A DNA stretch of 64,000 bases. Origin: Emticicia sp. 21SJ11W-3. Lineage in GTDB: Bacteria; Bacteroidota; Bacteroidia; Cytophagales; Spirosomataceae. Position numbers and translations under genes: made by a program. The notes below the pieces were generated by a model, which saw only the letters and a list, made by a program, of their open reading frames with translations, was not told the origin of the DNA and did no database searches. The DNA is taken from assembly GCF_024138715.1 (NCBI RefSeq), contig NZ_CP092074.1:2728001-2792000 (forward strand), in the 5' to 3' direction. Numbering within the stretch: the stretch's first letter is position 1; every line of letters begins with the position of its first letter. Below are positions 1 through 9,497 of this stretch, one piece after another.

Positions 1-7
1 TTCTTGT

Positions 8-910
8 CTACTGCTTAGCATTTAGCGAATTGTATTTTTCAACATACTGAGGTGTTCCGTTTTGGGTCAGGAAAAATTTACCTATGTACTCGCCTACTAT
101 TCCCAACACACTTATCTGAATACCACTAAAAAAACACAAAGCAGCCAAACCCCAACCATGAAGCACATTGGTAAAAAACAAAATGAAGAGCAGCACCGAC
201 AGAGAGGTTAGAATAAGACCTGTGGCCTGAACAAACCTGATAGGCAGATTTGAATAACCAAAAACGATTATCATAAAAAGCCGGACAAGTTTTTTTACTG
301 TGTAGTTTGACTCTCCCTCCAGTCTGTCGTTATGTTCAACCTGTACACTGCTTACCCGGTTAGTTGTTCTAAAAACCAAAGCATCAATATATGGGTAAGG
401 ACCTTTGTACTTAACAATTTCGGTAATCAGGTCTTTGCTCATCAACTTGAAACTTGACAAGTATAAATCCTGTGGCTTATGTATAAGCCAGGTGGTAATC
501 CGGTTAACTACCCAGCTTCCGATGTTCCGTACCACGTGATGCTTCTTGGTTGCATAATAACTATACACTACATCGTAATCTCCTTCCTGTGCTTTAGTTA
601 ATAATTTTAAAATTTCTGAAGGCGGATTCTGGAAGTCATCATCAATTATAACGGTATAATTTCCATTCGCATAATTCAATCCGCACATGACAGCGTTGAA
701 CTCACCAAAATTTTTCCGGAGTGAAATAAAATGAACCTTTTCATAAACTTCCGCCAACCCAAGGCAAACCTTTTCAGAATTATCTGGGCTGCCATCATTA
801 ACCAGAATGATATTAAAATCAAGATGCTTTAGTTCATCATGCAATTTGGCTACGAGTTTTGCAATCGTTTTTTCACCTCTATAGACAGGTATTACCACCG
901 ACAAAAGCAT
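8..910 (-). CDS. Glycosyltransferase family 2, GtrB/DPM1-like
   Basis: Transfers a sugar from a nucleotide donor, probably to a lipid carrier at the inner membrane. The 300-residue product begins with the GT-A fold (VVIPVYRGEKT), has an acidic metal/nucleotide-binding cluster (DDD at about residues 90-92, IIDDDFQNPP), and ends with two hydrophobic segments (about 228-250 and 258-283), the plan of bactoprenol or dolichol-phosphate glycosyltransferases. The ATG lies six bases after the stop of the upstream aminotransferase gene, so the two are probably cotranscribed and translationally close. Context suggests modification of a cell-surface or T9SS-linked glycan, which is inference; the acceptor cannot be read from sequence. 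Confidence 0.88.
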   Translation of the reverse strand: MLLSVVIPVYRGEKTIAKLVAKLHDELKHLDFNIILVNDGSPDNSEKVCLGLAEVYEKVHFISLRKNFGEFNAVMCGLNYANGNYTVIIDDDFQNPPSEILKLLTKAQEGDYDVVYSYYATKKHHVVRNIGSWVVNRITTWLIHKPQDLYLSSFKLMSKDLITEIVKYKGPYPYIDALVFRTTNRVSSVQVEHNDRLEGESNYTVKKLVRLFMIIVFGYSNLPIRFVQATGLILTSLSVLLFILFFTNVLHGWGLAALCFFSGIQISVLGIVGEYIGKFFLTQNGTPQYVEKYNSLNAKQ

Positions 911-916
911 AATGTA

Positions 917-2020
917 TCAATAATGGTTAATTTTTTCTATGATGTAACTAACCTCTTCGTCGGTCAATGTCTGGTTTAAAGGTAAACTTAGCACCTCATT
1001 ATGAAGAAGTTCTGAAATCGGGTATGAGTCCGCATTCCATTCTTTATAGGCTAGCTGCTTATGCGGAGCCACCGGATAGTGCATATCTGAACCAATCAGA
1101 TTCTCGCGCAGATACTCTCTGAATCTTGCTCTGTCTTTCAGCCGAACCACAAATAAATGCCAGGCATCTGAACTTACAGACTCAGCAGAAGGCAAAATAA
1201 TTTCCGGATTACTGATTTCAGATAGATACCTCTGGGCAATTTGCCGGCGTCTTTCATTTACAAGCTCTAAAACCGGTAACTTAATGTTAAGTATAGCCGC
1301 CTGCACTTCATCAAGCCGGCTATTTATTCCCTGTTCGTTAAAAATATATTTTTCGGCCGAACCATAATTTCTTAATGCACGTATCCCGCCGGCCAGTTCA
1401 TCATCATTGGTTGTAACAGCCCCGGCATCACCCATAGCGCCCAGGTTTTTTGTAGGGTAAAAACTAAAACCTGCCCCGTGCGATAAATTTCCGGCTTTTT
1501 GCCCTTCGTAACTTGCCCCGTGCGCCTGAGCTGTATCTTCAAAAACTTTCAGGTTGTATTTTTGGGCAATGGCATTGATGGCGTTCATATTGCAACATTT
1601 GCCATAAAGATGCACCGTTAAAATTGCCTGGGTTTTTGAAGTAATTTTTTCTTCAATTTTCTGAGGGTCAATCAGATACGTATTCAAATCGGGTTCTACC
1701 AGAACGGGAACCAGGCCCACCATAGACACCGCAAGTATAGTAGCTATATACGTATTTGAAGGTACAATTACCTCAGAACCTTTCGGGAAATCAGATGCTT
1801 TGAGTAATAATGCCAGCGCATCAAGCCCATTTGCTACACCAATACAATGCTTTGTTCCACAATATTCTGCAAAAGATTTTTCAAAATGATTGACCTCATC
1901 GCCAAGTATATACCATCCTGAAGAAACTTTCTTTGTCAGAATTTCAATAATCGGTGTTTCATAAGGTTTATTAATGCGCTTGAGGTCAAGAAAGGGAATA
2001 AAATTGGTGCGTGTGTTCAA
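917..2020 (-). CDS. DegT/DnrJ/EryC1/StrS family sugar aminotransferase
   Basis: PLP-dependent aminotransferase that converts a keto-nucleotide-sugar to an amino sugar. The 367-residue protein has the family landmarks: substrate-loop [13 protein letters not shown] near residue 61, the EDTAQAHGA acidic site near 161, and the Schiff-base lysine in [14 protein letters not shown] (about K191). The opening [10 protein letters not shown] and overall length resemble FdtB/QdtB-type enzymes that make 3-amino-3,6-dideoxyhexoses, but the regiochemistry is not certain. It is followed after six bases by the glycosyltransferase, so a short amino-sugar operon is likely. The start ATG at 2020 is the first in frame and fits family starts. 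Confidence 0.9.
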   Translation of the reverse strand: MNTRTNFIPFLDLKRINKPYETPIIEILTKKVSSGWYILGDEVNHFEKSFAEYCGTKHCIGVANGLDALALLLKASDFPKGSEVIVPSNTYIATILAVSMVGLVPVLVEPDLNTYLIDPQKIEEKITSKTQAILTVHLYGKCCNMNAINAIAQKYNLKVFEDTAQAHGASYEGQKAGNLSHGAGFSFYPTKNLGAMGDAGAVTTNDDELAGGIRALRNYGSAEKYIFNEQGINSRLDEVQAAILNIKLPVLELVNERRRQIAQRYLSEISNPEIILPSAESVSSDAWHLFVVRLKDRARFREYLRENLIGSDMHYPVAPHKQLAYKEWNADSYPISELLHNEVLSLPLNQTLTDEEVSYIIEKINHY

Positions 2021-2041
2021 AGTGTTTACAAATTGTGAAAT

Positions 2042-4960
2042 TCATCGGCCGCATATTCCTTTAAAATCACACCTTTCACAAACGAGCAGGTCATTTGTTT
2101 GGGCAAATGGAACATCCGGATTCAGCATTTCTTTTATAATGTTGGCTAATATTTCTTCTGTTTTTTCAATAAAACCAAAGATAGTGGGGTTATCAGTAAA
2201 ACTCAAATTTACCTCAAGATTTTCTTTCATATTTCTGAACGAATAAATCTTTGCTTTTATATCATGGTTTTCGAGTGTTTCGCCACCTATGGTAAACATT
2301 TTATTGGTGGCCATATTTTTTAAAATCAGATACTGATACAACCACAACTGGCGTAGCTTTTCTTTGTCGGGGTCAATCAGTGCTTCTTCAAGTATCTGGT
2401 CTCGGCTTTTTTCAAGCTCTTTTTTTACTACTTTTCCGGTTTTGTAGTCAACCACTTTTATTACATTTCCGGCTTTTTCTATTCTATCTACGCGGCCTGC
2501 AATTTTAACTTTTTGTACATTTTCAAGATTTGGCATTTCAAAAGAAGCCTCAATCTGCTTCTCGGTATCAAGTATCCTGTACGGAAAAACCTGTGTTTCT
2601 TTCTGCAGGTTAAAGAAGTCGGCCAGTAATTGTTCGGCTACATGCTTCAACAAATAGTTCATACCAGAATCAATTACATAACCCCCGAATTTTTCTTTAT
2701 AGGCTGTGTCGAGGCGCTCAGGTATCTGGTTTAACACGGCATCTAATACATCCTGCGTTACTTCTGTTCCAAAATCGTTATCAATTTTTTCGAGGGTATT
2801 ATGCAGCCAGGTACCAAAAATATCAGCGCCGAAATTCTCGTCTACTTCTTCGCGCTTAGATATACCGGCAATTTTATTGAAGTAAAACTTTAAGGTACAG
2901 TGCAGGTACTCATTAAGGTTAGTAGGGTATATTCCACCATCAGCCAGCAGACTGCTTACCGAAGCCAGTATGTCTTTATTCTTTTGCACTACAACCTTAT
3001 TAACTACCTCATTATCAATAGTTTTATTGTAGACAATTTTAGGATACGTAATTTTTATTTGCTTATTGTGCCTGGCTAGTTCGTTTTCAATCTGTAAAAT
3101 AAACCTGCTTTTTTCTGTGGCTCCGCCACCAAGCCCTTCGCCTGTGGGTATTACATACAGCAGGTCTATATCTTTGGCACGTTGCAAAAGCCTGAAAAAA
3201 TGATAAGCCATTATTGCGTTCTGGTCTGACTGCAACGGCAGCCCAAACTCAAGCGAGGCATCAAAAGGGATTAACGAATTGAGATGCCTGGCCGAAGGCA
3301 ACACACCCTCGTTAACAGAAAGAAATATTACCCTGTCGAAATCAAGGCAGCGGGTCTCCAGCATACCCATTATCTGGAGGTCGGCCACGGGCTCGCCACT
3401 GAACGGAATTTTTTCCTGCCTGATGAGTTCATACAAAAAATGTCTGAAACTTTTCAGGTTCAACAGCCTGTTATTAAATAGGATTTTTTCAAGACGGTTC
3501 AGTATCGTAAGAAACAAATACAGGTATTCAATTTCAATGGCGTCGTTCGATTCATGATACACTCCGCGCAGCTCGTCAATTAAATCATAAAATGCTTTCA
3601 ACGCTTTTCTGGGGTCGTTACCCCAGCGAGAAAACAGGGCCTCAAAGAGCCTGTCGCCTTTACCGAATGCAAGCATTTCTTCCTCGCTCAGATACACCAG
3701 ATTCCCCCTTACTATTTCTGTCTGCGTTTCTGAAAAAACATTCGCTTTACCTTCTGTGCTGGCATCTGAATAATTAATCTGCTCATACTTACGACAAAAA
3801 GGGTGATTCAGCACCTTAAATACATGCCTGTGGCTATACTTGGGTATCCGGATGGTCTCGCCGCTTTTGGTTTTAAACTCAACAATATTTTGTTGCAGCT
3901 CAAAAACTGAGTCGATAAGCGTAAAGAGCATGGATCCCCTGAGCGACAAACCCATGGTTATGTTGAAGTCTGTAACCAGATTATCGAGCGAATAAATTAA
4001 TGGCGAAAGCAGGTTTTCGTCGCACAGAACAATGGCCGTAGGTACGCCCGGATTAACCAACAGGCTGTCGGCATAAATGGCGCCTGCTACTTTTGCCTGC
4101 AATGTGGCATTTTCAACACCTATTATTCTGATATTTTTCTCTTCTGCCAGCAGGTGGTTGGTCTGCCAGTTCCATTTACCAAAAGTACCCTTCGATTTAT
4201 ATTTTCTAAGCGTGCCTCCGGCTTTCTGATTATACAATGGGTTCATGAAAAACTCATCGGTATCCCATAACATCTCTGCTTTTCCGGCCTTCACCAGCTT
4301 TTCAATAACTATTTCTTCAGATCTGCTAAAAGCATTAAAGCCAACAAAATAGTATTTTTCAAAGTTTTTGTTCTCAATCAGCAGTGTCTCTACTTCTTCT
4401 GCCAGCAACCTGTAAGACATGCCCCGGTAGGTATAACCCTTCACCCGCAGCTCGGTTTGCAGGTCTACATATACCTGGTATATATTCTCAAAAAGTTTAA
4501 AGTATTTATCAAGATTTCCGGTAGTTTCAACAAAAGGTTTGTTTATTTTTACCATATCTACATTCCAGCGCTCCAGGGTCTTTGCTTCACTGATGTAATC
4601 AAATAAAGCTTTTGGGTCGCCGATAAAATACTGGTCTATGGTGTCAAAATCCCGCAGCAGCGTAGGCGCCCACGAAATAAACCTGTCGAAATCTACCTGT
4701 GCTTCATATTTTCTGAATGTTTCGTAAAGTTCAAAAAGTAGTCCTACCGAATCAATGGTTTTGAAGCCGGACATTTCAGCCACAAAGTCATCAATGGCAC
4801 AAACTTCAGGCGAAAGAAACGGAACATCAGATAGTTTACCCAAAAAGCGCTTAAAGAAAAAAACCGACCGCCTGTTAGGCAATATAATACAGACATTTTT
4901 CAGCTGAGCCAAAGAATGCCTGTCAAATACATATTGAGCCGATTTCTCTAAAAATGCCAT
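2042..4960 (-). CDS. AddB-like PD-(D/E)XK nuclease / inactivated helicase
   Basis: A 972-residue protein resembling the AddB subunit of AddAB recombination nucleases, which process double-strand breaks. The N-terminus (IILPNRRSVFFFKRFL) is the degenerate helicase-like start typical of Bacteroidota AddB-type proteins. The C-terminal domain carries the nuclease core VVDYKTGK and ends in CERCDFKGICGR, matching the terminal cysteines of the AddB iron-sulphur staple; the fourth cysteine would lie upstream of the nuclease motif, for example in the LNEYLHCTLKFYF stretch. No AddA partner is visible in the window. It sits 21 bases downstream of the aminotransferase start on the same strand, so it may belong to the same transcript. 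Confidence 0.85.
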   Translation of the reverse strand: MAFLEKSAQYVFDRHSLAQLKNVCIILPNRRSVFFFKRFLGKLSDVPFLSPEVCAIDDFVAEMSGFKTIDSVGLLFELYETFRKYEAQVDFDRFISWAPTLLRDFDTIDQYFIGDPKALFDYISEAKTLERWNVDMVKINKPFVETTGNLDKYFKLFENIYQVYVDLQTELRVKGYTYRGMSYRLLAEEVETLLIENKNFEKYYFVGFNAFSRSEEIVIEKLVKAGKAEMLWDTDEFFMNPLYNQKAGGTLRKYKSKGTFGKWNWQTNHLLAEEKNIRIIGVENATLQAKVAGAIYADSLLVNPGVPTAIVLCDENLLSPLIYSLDNLVTDFNITMGLSLRGSMLFTLIDSVFELQQNIVEFKTKSGETIRIPKYSHRHVFKVLNHPFCRKYEQINYSDASTEGKANVFSETQTEIVRGNLVYLSEEEMLAFGKGDRLFEALFSRWGNDPRKALKAFYDLIDELRGVYHESNDAIEIEYLYLFLTILNRLEKILFNNRLLNLKSFRHFLYELIRQEKIPFSGEPVADLQIMGMLETRCLDFDRVIFLSVNEGVLPSARHLNSLIPFDASLEFGLPLQSDQNAIMAYHFFRLLQRAKDIDLLYVIPTGEGLGGGATEKSRFILQIENELARHNKQIKITYPKIVYNKTIDNEVVNKVVVQKNKDILASVSSLLADGGIYPTNLNEYLHCTLKFYFNKIAGISKREEVDENFGADIFGTWLHNTLEKIDNDFGTEVTQDVLDAVLNQIPERLDTAYKEKFGGYVIDSGMNYLLKHVAEQLLADFFNLQKETQVFPYRILDTEKQIEASFEMPNLENVQKVKIAGRVDRIEKAGNVIKVVDYKTGKVVKKELEKSRDQILEEALIDPDKEKLRQLWLYQYLILKNMATNKMFTIGGETLENHDIKAKIYSFRNMKENLEVNLSFTDNPTIFGFIEKTEEILANIIKEMLNPDVPFAQTNDLLVCERCDFKGICGR

Positions 4961-5122
4961 GGGTTATCAGGCTCATGGGGTAGCCTGGTTTTGGTAAAAC
5001 AGGAAAACAATTGAAGAAAATACAAAATAACAACTAACTATCGGATTTTCCTGCTAAAAAATTATCAATGGCTTATTATTTATTTTTGAGCAACTCTGAA
5101 CAAAAATATAACAAAACCAAGA

Positions 5123-6451
5123 TTACTCCTTGGGCATTTTGTCTCCCAGTGCAGCCTTATAGGTACTCAGGGCGCGGTCACGGGCAAAAGCGTGGTCAAC
5201 CATTGGTTTAGGATAACTGAAAGAGTTGAGTTCAGGCACCCATTTTTTGATATATTTCAGATCTGCATCAAATTTTTCTGTCTGTGCCGTCGGACTAAAT
5301 ACCCTGAAATACGGAGCCGCATCGCAGCCGCTGCCTGCTGCCCATTGCCAACCGCCATTGTTGGCGGCAAAATCAAAGTCCAGCAGTTTTTCAGCAAAAT
5401 AGGCTTCGCCCCAACGCCAGTCAATCAGCAGGTGTTTAATTAAAAAACTGGCCGTTATCATTCTTACCCTGTTATGCATAAAACCGGTAGCGTTCAGCTC
5501 TCTCATGCCTGCATCTACTATCGGGTAGCCGGTTTTGCCCTGGCACCACCGTTTAAACTCTTCTTCATTGTTCCGCCATTCTATGCCGTCATACTCTTTT
5601 CTAAATGCCTGCCCGTCGCTTACGTGCGGAAAATGAAAAAGTATGTTCATATAAAACTCTCGCCATATCAGTTCGTTCAACCAGGTAGAGCTTAGAGGTA
5701 TGGCTTTCCGAACCAGTTCTCTGATACTAACCGTACCAAACCTTAAATGAATGCTCAGGCGACTGGTAGCCGGTAAGGCCGGAAAATTCCGCAATTCACC
5801 ATATTTTTCAACCAGAGAGTCAGCCACAACCGGAGGCGGAAACTCAGCCCCTGATTCTTCAAAACCAATGTCGTTCAAAGTCGGCATATTCAGACTATTA
5901 ATCTGGTAAAACCTGTTGAAGTATTTTTCTGTCGGATAACTTTTCAGGTAAAAATCGTTCAGTTTCTCTTTCCACTTTTTGCTGTAAGGCGTAAAAACCG
6001 TATAAGGTTGGCCGGTGCCAGTTAGCACTTCGTTTTTTTCAAAAATTACCTGGTCTTTAAAGGTGTAAAACCCAATGCCATCAGAGTTGAGCAAGCCGCG
6101 CACATGCTCATCCCGGTTTATAGCATACTTTTCGTAGTCGTGGTTGGTATATACCTCGGCAATATCGTATTCCTGCATTAGTTTTTGCCACACATCTATG
6201 GGGTTTCCGTGCTTAACCAGCAAGCCCGACCCCAGCAAATTTAACTGCCCGTGCAGGCTGACAAGTGTCTTGTAAATAAAATGAACCCGCGCATCTTTTT
6301 TGTTGGGTAATTTGTCGAGAATCGCGGTATCAAAAATAAAAAGTGGTAGTACCGGATGCTCGCTTTTTAGAGCATAATAAAGGGCGGCGTTGTCATTCAG
6401 CCGTAAATCTCTCCTTAACCAAAATATACTCAATCTTTGCTTTATCTCCAT
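5123..6451 (-). CDS. phrB: Deoxyribodipyrimidine photolyase (class I CPD type)
   Basis: Light-driven repair of cyclobutane pyrimidine dimers using FADH- and an antenna cofactor. The 442-residue protein opens with FWLRRDLRLNDNAALYYAL, the photolyase alpha/beta domain signature, and the C-terminal half has the FAD-binding helices: RFGTVSIREL, WLNELIWREFYMNIL, GYPIVDAGMRELNATGFMHN and DFDFAANNGGWQWAAG. Length is normal for class I enzymes. The gene stands alone, 162 bases from the nuclease gene and divergent from the LolA-like gene. Distinguishing a CPD photolyase from a (6-4) or DASH-type enzyme rests on overall motif pattern; class I is the most likely. Confidence 0.93.
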   Translation of the reverse strand: MEIKQRLSIFWLRRDLRLNDNAALYYALKSEHPVLPLFIFDTAILDKLPNKKDARVHFIYKTLVSLHGQLNLLGSGLLVKHGNPIDVWQKLMQEYDIAEVYTNHDYEKYAINRDEHVRGLLNSDGIGFYTFKDQVIFEKNEVLTGTGQPYTVFTPYSKKWKEKLNDFYLKSYPTEKYFNRFYQINSLNMPTLNDIGFEESGAEFPPPVVADSLVEKYGELRNFPALPATSRLSIHLRFGTVSIRELVRKAIPLSSTWLNELIWREFYMNILFHFPHVSDGQAFRKEYDGIEWRNNEEEFKRWCQGKTGYPIVDAGMRELNATGFMHNRVRMITASFLIKHLLIDWRWGEAYFAEKLLDFDFAANNGGWQWAAGSGCDAAPYFRVFSPTAQTEKFDADLKYIKKWVPELNSFSYPKPMVDHAFARDRALSTYKAALGDKMPKE

Positions 6452-6509
6452 TTAATGAGGTTTTATCTTCGCTATGTTTTTATTAATCTACATGTTGATA
6501 GAAAAACTT

Positions 6510-6517
6510 TACTTTTG
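6510..6517 (+). promoter_or_regulatory. -7 promoter box for the LolA-like gene
   Basis: TACTTTTG matches the Bacteroidota sigma-A -7 consensus TAnnTTTG. It lies 52 bases before the ATG at 6570 and downstream of the more distal possible start at 6474, so it supports the shorter reading. No convincing -33 TTTG at the expected spacing was found. Confidence 0.45.
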
Positions 6518-6569
6518 GGTTAATTGTTTGTCTAAACTTAAATCATTTGAAAAAACATATCATACAAAA

Positions 6570-7358
6570 ATGAAAAGATTATTTGTAAGCCTTTTTTCAT
6601 TCGTGGCTATGAGTTCTTTTGCACAAAGTACACCAACAGCCGACGCCATTCTGGACAAATACATTGCAGCCATTGGCGGTAAAGATGCCATTGCTAAAGT
6701 TCAGGACATAACCATTAACAGCACCAGTGAAACGCAAAGGGGAACGTCAGAAACGGAAGTGAAATACAAATTTCCGGACAAGTATTCATCAAGTATGTAT
6801 TTCAACGGAAATGCAGGCATGACAACCGTATTTGATGGCAAAAATTTTAAAAGCAGTGGTGGTTTCGGCGGTCGTGGCGGCTTTGGCGGTGGTAACGGCG
6901 CCGGAGGAAACGCAGGCGGCGGCAATGGCGGAAACGGCGGAGCCCGCCCGCAACCGGAAGGGCCGGCAGCCAAAATACAAGCTATGCGGTCTAACCCGTT
7001 TTTTGAATTGATGTATAAAGAACTAGGCATAACGGCTACGGTGCAAGGCACCGAAAAAGTAGGCGATAAAGATGCCTACAAAGTGGAGGTATCAACACAG
7101 GACGGAAGAAAATGGACCGATTATTTTGATGTGGCGTCTGGCCTGAAAGTAAAAACTTTCTCGACCAACGAAACCCCCAGAGGCAAATTTGAAAGTACGG
7201 TTACTTACGAAAACTACAAAAAGTTTAAAGGAACCGAGTTTCTGATTCCGGCTGTAACCAAAAGAACTGCAGGCCAGATGGGCGAGATTGTTACGGAGGT
7301 TCAATCAGTAAAAATAAACAAGGGCCTGAAAGACTCTGAGTTTGAAATTAAAGAATAA
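6570..7358 (+). CDS. Secreted LolA-fold-like protein with Gly-rich insert
   Basis: A 262-residue exported protein. The ATG at 6570 is chosen because it opens a clean signal peptide (MKRLFVSLFSFVAMSSFAQ, cleavage after SFA) and follows a -7 box; an in-frame upstream start at 6474 would bury the signal. The mature part (ADAILDKYIAAIGGKDAIAKV, later DYFDVASGLKVK, EFEIKE) resembles Bacteroidota outer-membrane lipoprotein-sorting-like domains often found near M16 peptidases. Unusual is a stretch at about residues 93-126, almost entirely Gly with Asn, Ala, Phe and Arg, inserted in the domain. Role unknown; a periplasmic lipid- or hydrophobic-ligand-binding job is inference. Confidence 0.75.
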   Translation: MKRLFVSLFSFVAMSSFAQSTPTADAILDKYIAAIGGKDAIAKVQDITINSTSETQRGTSETEVKYKFPDKYSSSMYFNGNAGMTTVFDGKNFKSSGGFGGRGGFGGGNGAGGNAGGGNGGNGGARPQPEGPAAKIQAMRSNPFFELMYKELGITATVQGTEKVGDKDAYKVEVSTQDGRKWTDYFDVASGLKVKTFSTNETPRGKFESTVTYENYKKFKGTEFLIPAVTKRTAGQMGEIVTEVQSVKINKGLKDSEFEIKE

Positions 7359-7375
7359 CAAATGTTTACCGATAC

Positions 7376-7412
7376 AAAGAGGCAGCACGAAGCAGTTCGG
7401 CTGCCTCTTTTT
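7376..7412 (+). terminator. Rho-independent terminator
   Basis: AAAGAGGCAGC and GCTGCCTCTTT form a perfect 11-bp stem around a 13-base loop, followed by a T-rich tail. It ends the LolA-like gene. Confidence 0.85.
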
Positions 7413-7527
7413 GGTTTACCGGAAATATGTAAATTTCTGATGTATTTTCTCATAAAATTCATTTCATTTTCGTTTATTCGCAAATAAATTATCCATCAAA
7501 ACAGCACTGTTTACCGATATTCAACCC

Positions 7528-8766
7528 ATGAGAAAATCCATTCTTCTTTTATTTATACCTGTTATTACACTGGTTAGTCTGATACCCTGGCATGAGCGTG
7601 CTTCTGAAAGCCAGCCGGTAACTTTAACTGCTAAACCTAAAGAAATTATTACAGGCGCCGACCAGCTAAAGGCCTACGTGCCGTATCTGAAAGGTAAAAG
7701 AGTAGGCATGGTTATTAACCAGACTTCAATTGTGGGTAAAAAACCCAGTGTCGATACCCTGATGGCCCTGGGCATAAAAATAACCAGGATTTTCGGGCCT
7801 GAGCATGGTTTCAGAGGCAATGCCAGCAATGGCGCCAAAGTTGCCGACAATGTAGATGAAAAAACAGGCATACCCATTATTTCGCTGTATGGCAAATATA
7901 AAAAACCAACCAGGGAACATCTGGCTGACGTAGATGTAATGGTATTTGATATACAGGATGTTGGCGCACGTTTTTATACTTATATTAATACACTTACGCA
8001 TGTAATGGAGTCTTGCGCCGAAAACGGCAAGGTGCTGGTGATATTAGACAGACCCAACCCGAACGGCTATTGTATTGACGGCCCCATGCTTGAAGACCAC
8101 CTGCATTCGGGCATTGGTATGCACAAAATACCCATTACACATGGCATGACCATGGGCGAATTTGCTCAAATGGTAAACGGCGAAGGCTGGCTGCCCAATA
8201 AACTGCAATGCCGCCTGAAAATAATTAAAGTGGCCAATTACAACCATGATATGCCCTACCAGCTACCGGTGTTTCCGTCACCGAATTTAAATACTCAGCA
8301 GTCAATACTTTTATACCCAAGTATTTGTTTGTTTGAGGGCACCATTCTGAGCCAGGGACGTGGCACCTACATGCCATTTACGGTTTTGGGCGCACCTGCT
8401 TTAAAAGGCAAATATGAGTTTCACTTTCGTCCGGTCAGTATTCCGGGTATGAGCGAAACCCCATTGCACCAGAACGAAGAATGTTACGGCCTTGACCTGC
8501 GAAACTATGATGTCAATGAATTGAGAAAATCTAAACGCCTGAATCTGCATTGGCTGATAGAATTATATAATGCCTACCCCCACAAAGAAAAGTTTTTTGA
8601 TATGAGCCAAAGCAAACAAATGAACAGCTTTGATAAACTGGCCGGAACCGAAAACCTGAAAAAACAGATAATTGCAGGCGTACCCGAAGAAGAAATACGC
8701 AAAAGCTGGGAACCCGGCCTGAGCCAATACAAAACCATGCGCCTGAAATACCTGTTGTATCCTTAA
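7528..8766 (+). CDS. namZ: DUF1343 / NamZ-type exo-beta-N-acetylmuramidase
   Basis: Predicted exo-lytic muramidase that removes N-acetylmuramic acid from the non-reducing end of peptidoglycan fragments; this is the activity described for the DUF1343 family (NamZ of Bacillus and Tannerella). The 412-residue protein has an N-terminal hydrophobic export signal (residues 4-20), then family motifs: KGKRVGMVINQTS, FGPEHGFRG (Glu about 92), VFDIQDVGARFYTY, DRPNPNG, and FEGTILSQGRGT. Length is typical. It stands alone between two genes that end in terminators. Likely role is periplasmic cell-wall recycling; assignment to the family is strong, exact substrate less so. Confidence 0.9.
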   Translation: MRKSILLLFIPVITLVSLIPWHERASESQPVTLTAKPKEIITGADQLKAYVPYLKGKRVGMVINQTSIVGKKPSVDTLMALGIKITRIFGPEHGFRGNASNGAKVADNVDEKTGIPIISLYGKYKKPTREHLADVDVMVFDIQDVGARFYTYINTLTHVMESCAENGKVLVILDRPNPNGYCIDGPMLEDHLHSGIGMHKIPITHGMTMGEFAQMVNGEGWLPNKLQCRLKIIKVANYNHDMPYQLPVFPSPNLNTQQSILLYPSICLFEGTILSQGRGTYMPFTVLGAPALKGKYEFHFRPVSIPGMSETPLHQNEECYGLDLRNYDVNELRKSKRLNLHWLIELYNAYPHKEKFFDMSQSKQMNSFDKLAGTENLKKQIIAGVPEEEIRKSWEPGLSQYKTMRLKYLLYP

Positions 8767-8875
8767 ACAGCGGTATAATCAGCCGGGCATTAAACCAATG
8801 CAGGCTGGGTTTGTCAAAAACACAAATATTTAATTGTCCCAAAGAAGTAAATATAAAATTTAAACTTTTAAAGCT

Positions 8876-9337
8876 ATGAAAAACCTGATTATTGCCATTT
8901 GCTTGTCCGGATTATCTGTTGCCGGTTGTGTGCCGGCACGGCCAACAGGCAGCACACCCAAACAAACCTCAGAAGCGCTTAATGCCCCTCTTAAATTGAA
9001 TGGTATGTGGGAACTAGCCGAAATACCCGGGGCAAGGGTATCTGTAGCGGGTTTGTATCCGGATAAAAAACCAACAATTAATTTTGATGTAAACGACAAC
9101 AAGTTTACTGGCAATACCAGTTGTAATAGTTTCAGCGGCCTGCTGGTGGCTTATGGTAACAAAATTACGTTTAACAAGTCTATGGCTATGACCAAAATGG
9201 CTTGCCAGGGCGATGGTGAAACAACATTTCTTGAGTCGCTAAAAAAAGTAGATTCATACACTGTAAATGCTAACAATACCTTAAGCCTGAATGCCGGTGG
9301 TGTTGAGGTACTAAGAATGGCCAAACCTGTGCGATAA
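8876..9337 (+). CDS. META domain lipoprotein
   Basis: A 153-residue lipoprotein with the lipobox SVAGC (Cys18). The mature part is a META domain, recognisable from LNGMWELAEIPGA, the INFDVNDNKFTGNTSCNSFSG block and the KMACQGDGETTFLESL block, as in HslJ-type proteins. META lipoproteins are usually found in the envelope and sometimes linked to stress or antibiotic resistance; the biochemical role is not known. It is monocistronic with its own strong terminator. Confidence 0.85.
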   Translation: MKNLIIAICLSGLSVAGCVPARPTGSTPKQTSEALNAPLKLNGMWELAEIPGARVSVAGLYPDKKPTINFDVNDNKFTGNTSCNSFSGLLVAYGNKITFNKSMAMTKMACQGDGETTFLESLKKVDSYTVNANNTLSLNAGGVEVLRMAKPVR

Positions 9338-9357
9338 TTGCGCCTCTATAAAACAGG

Positions 9358-9408
9358 TGGGGTTAAACAGTAAAAGACGTAACAGCCTTACTGTTTAACC
9401 CCATTTTT
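9358..9408 (+). terminator. Strong terminator after META lipoprotein
   Basis: A perfect 16-bp stem (TGGGGTTAAACAGTAA paired with its complement at 9388-9403) around a 14-base loop, then TTTTTATT. It separates the lipoprotein gene from purK. Confidence 0.9.
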
Positions 9409-9472
9409 ATTAAGAGGCTTAACCGTTAAAAAAGATACGCAAATTGGATGCACATACTATGTATTCTTAGTG

Positions 9473-9480
9473 TATCTTTG
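9473..9480 (+). promoter_or_regulatory. -7 promoter box for purK
   Basis: TATCTTTG matches TAnnTTTG, 17 bases before the GTG start of purK. A TTG at 9444-9446 is a loose -33 candidate, at a spacing (26) wider than usual. Confidence 0.55.
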
Positions 9481-9497
9481 CGAAAAAAAGCTACTTA

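Noticed and set aside
6701-7051. Pro-rich 116-codon minus-strand frame
   Set aside because: It is the antisense of the Gly-rich insert; Pro runs arise from complementing GGC/GGT codons.
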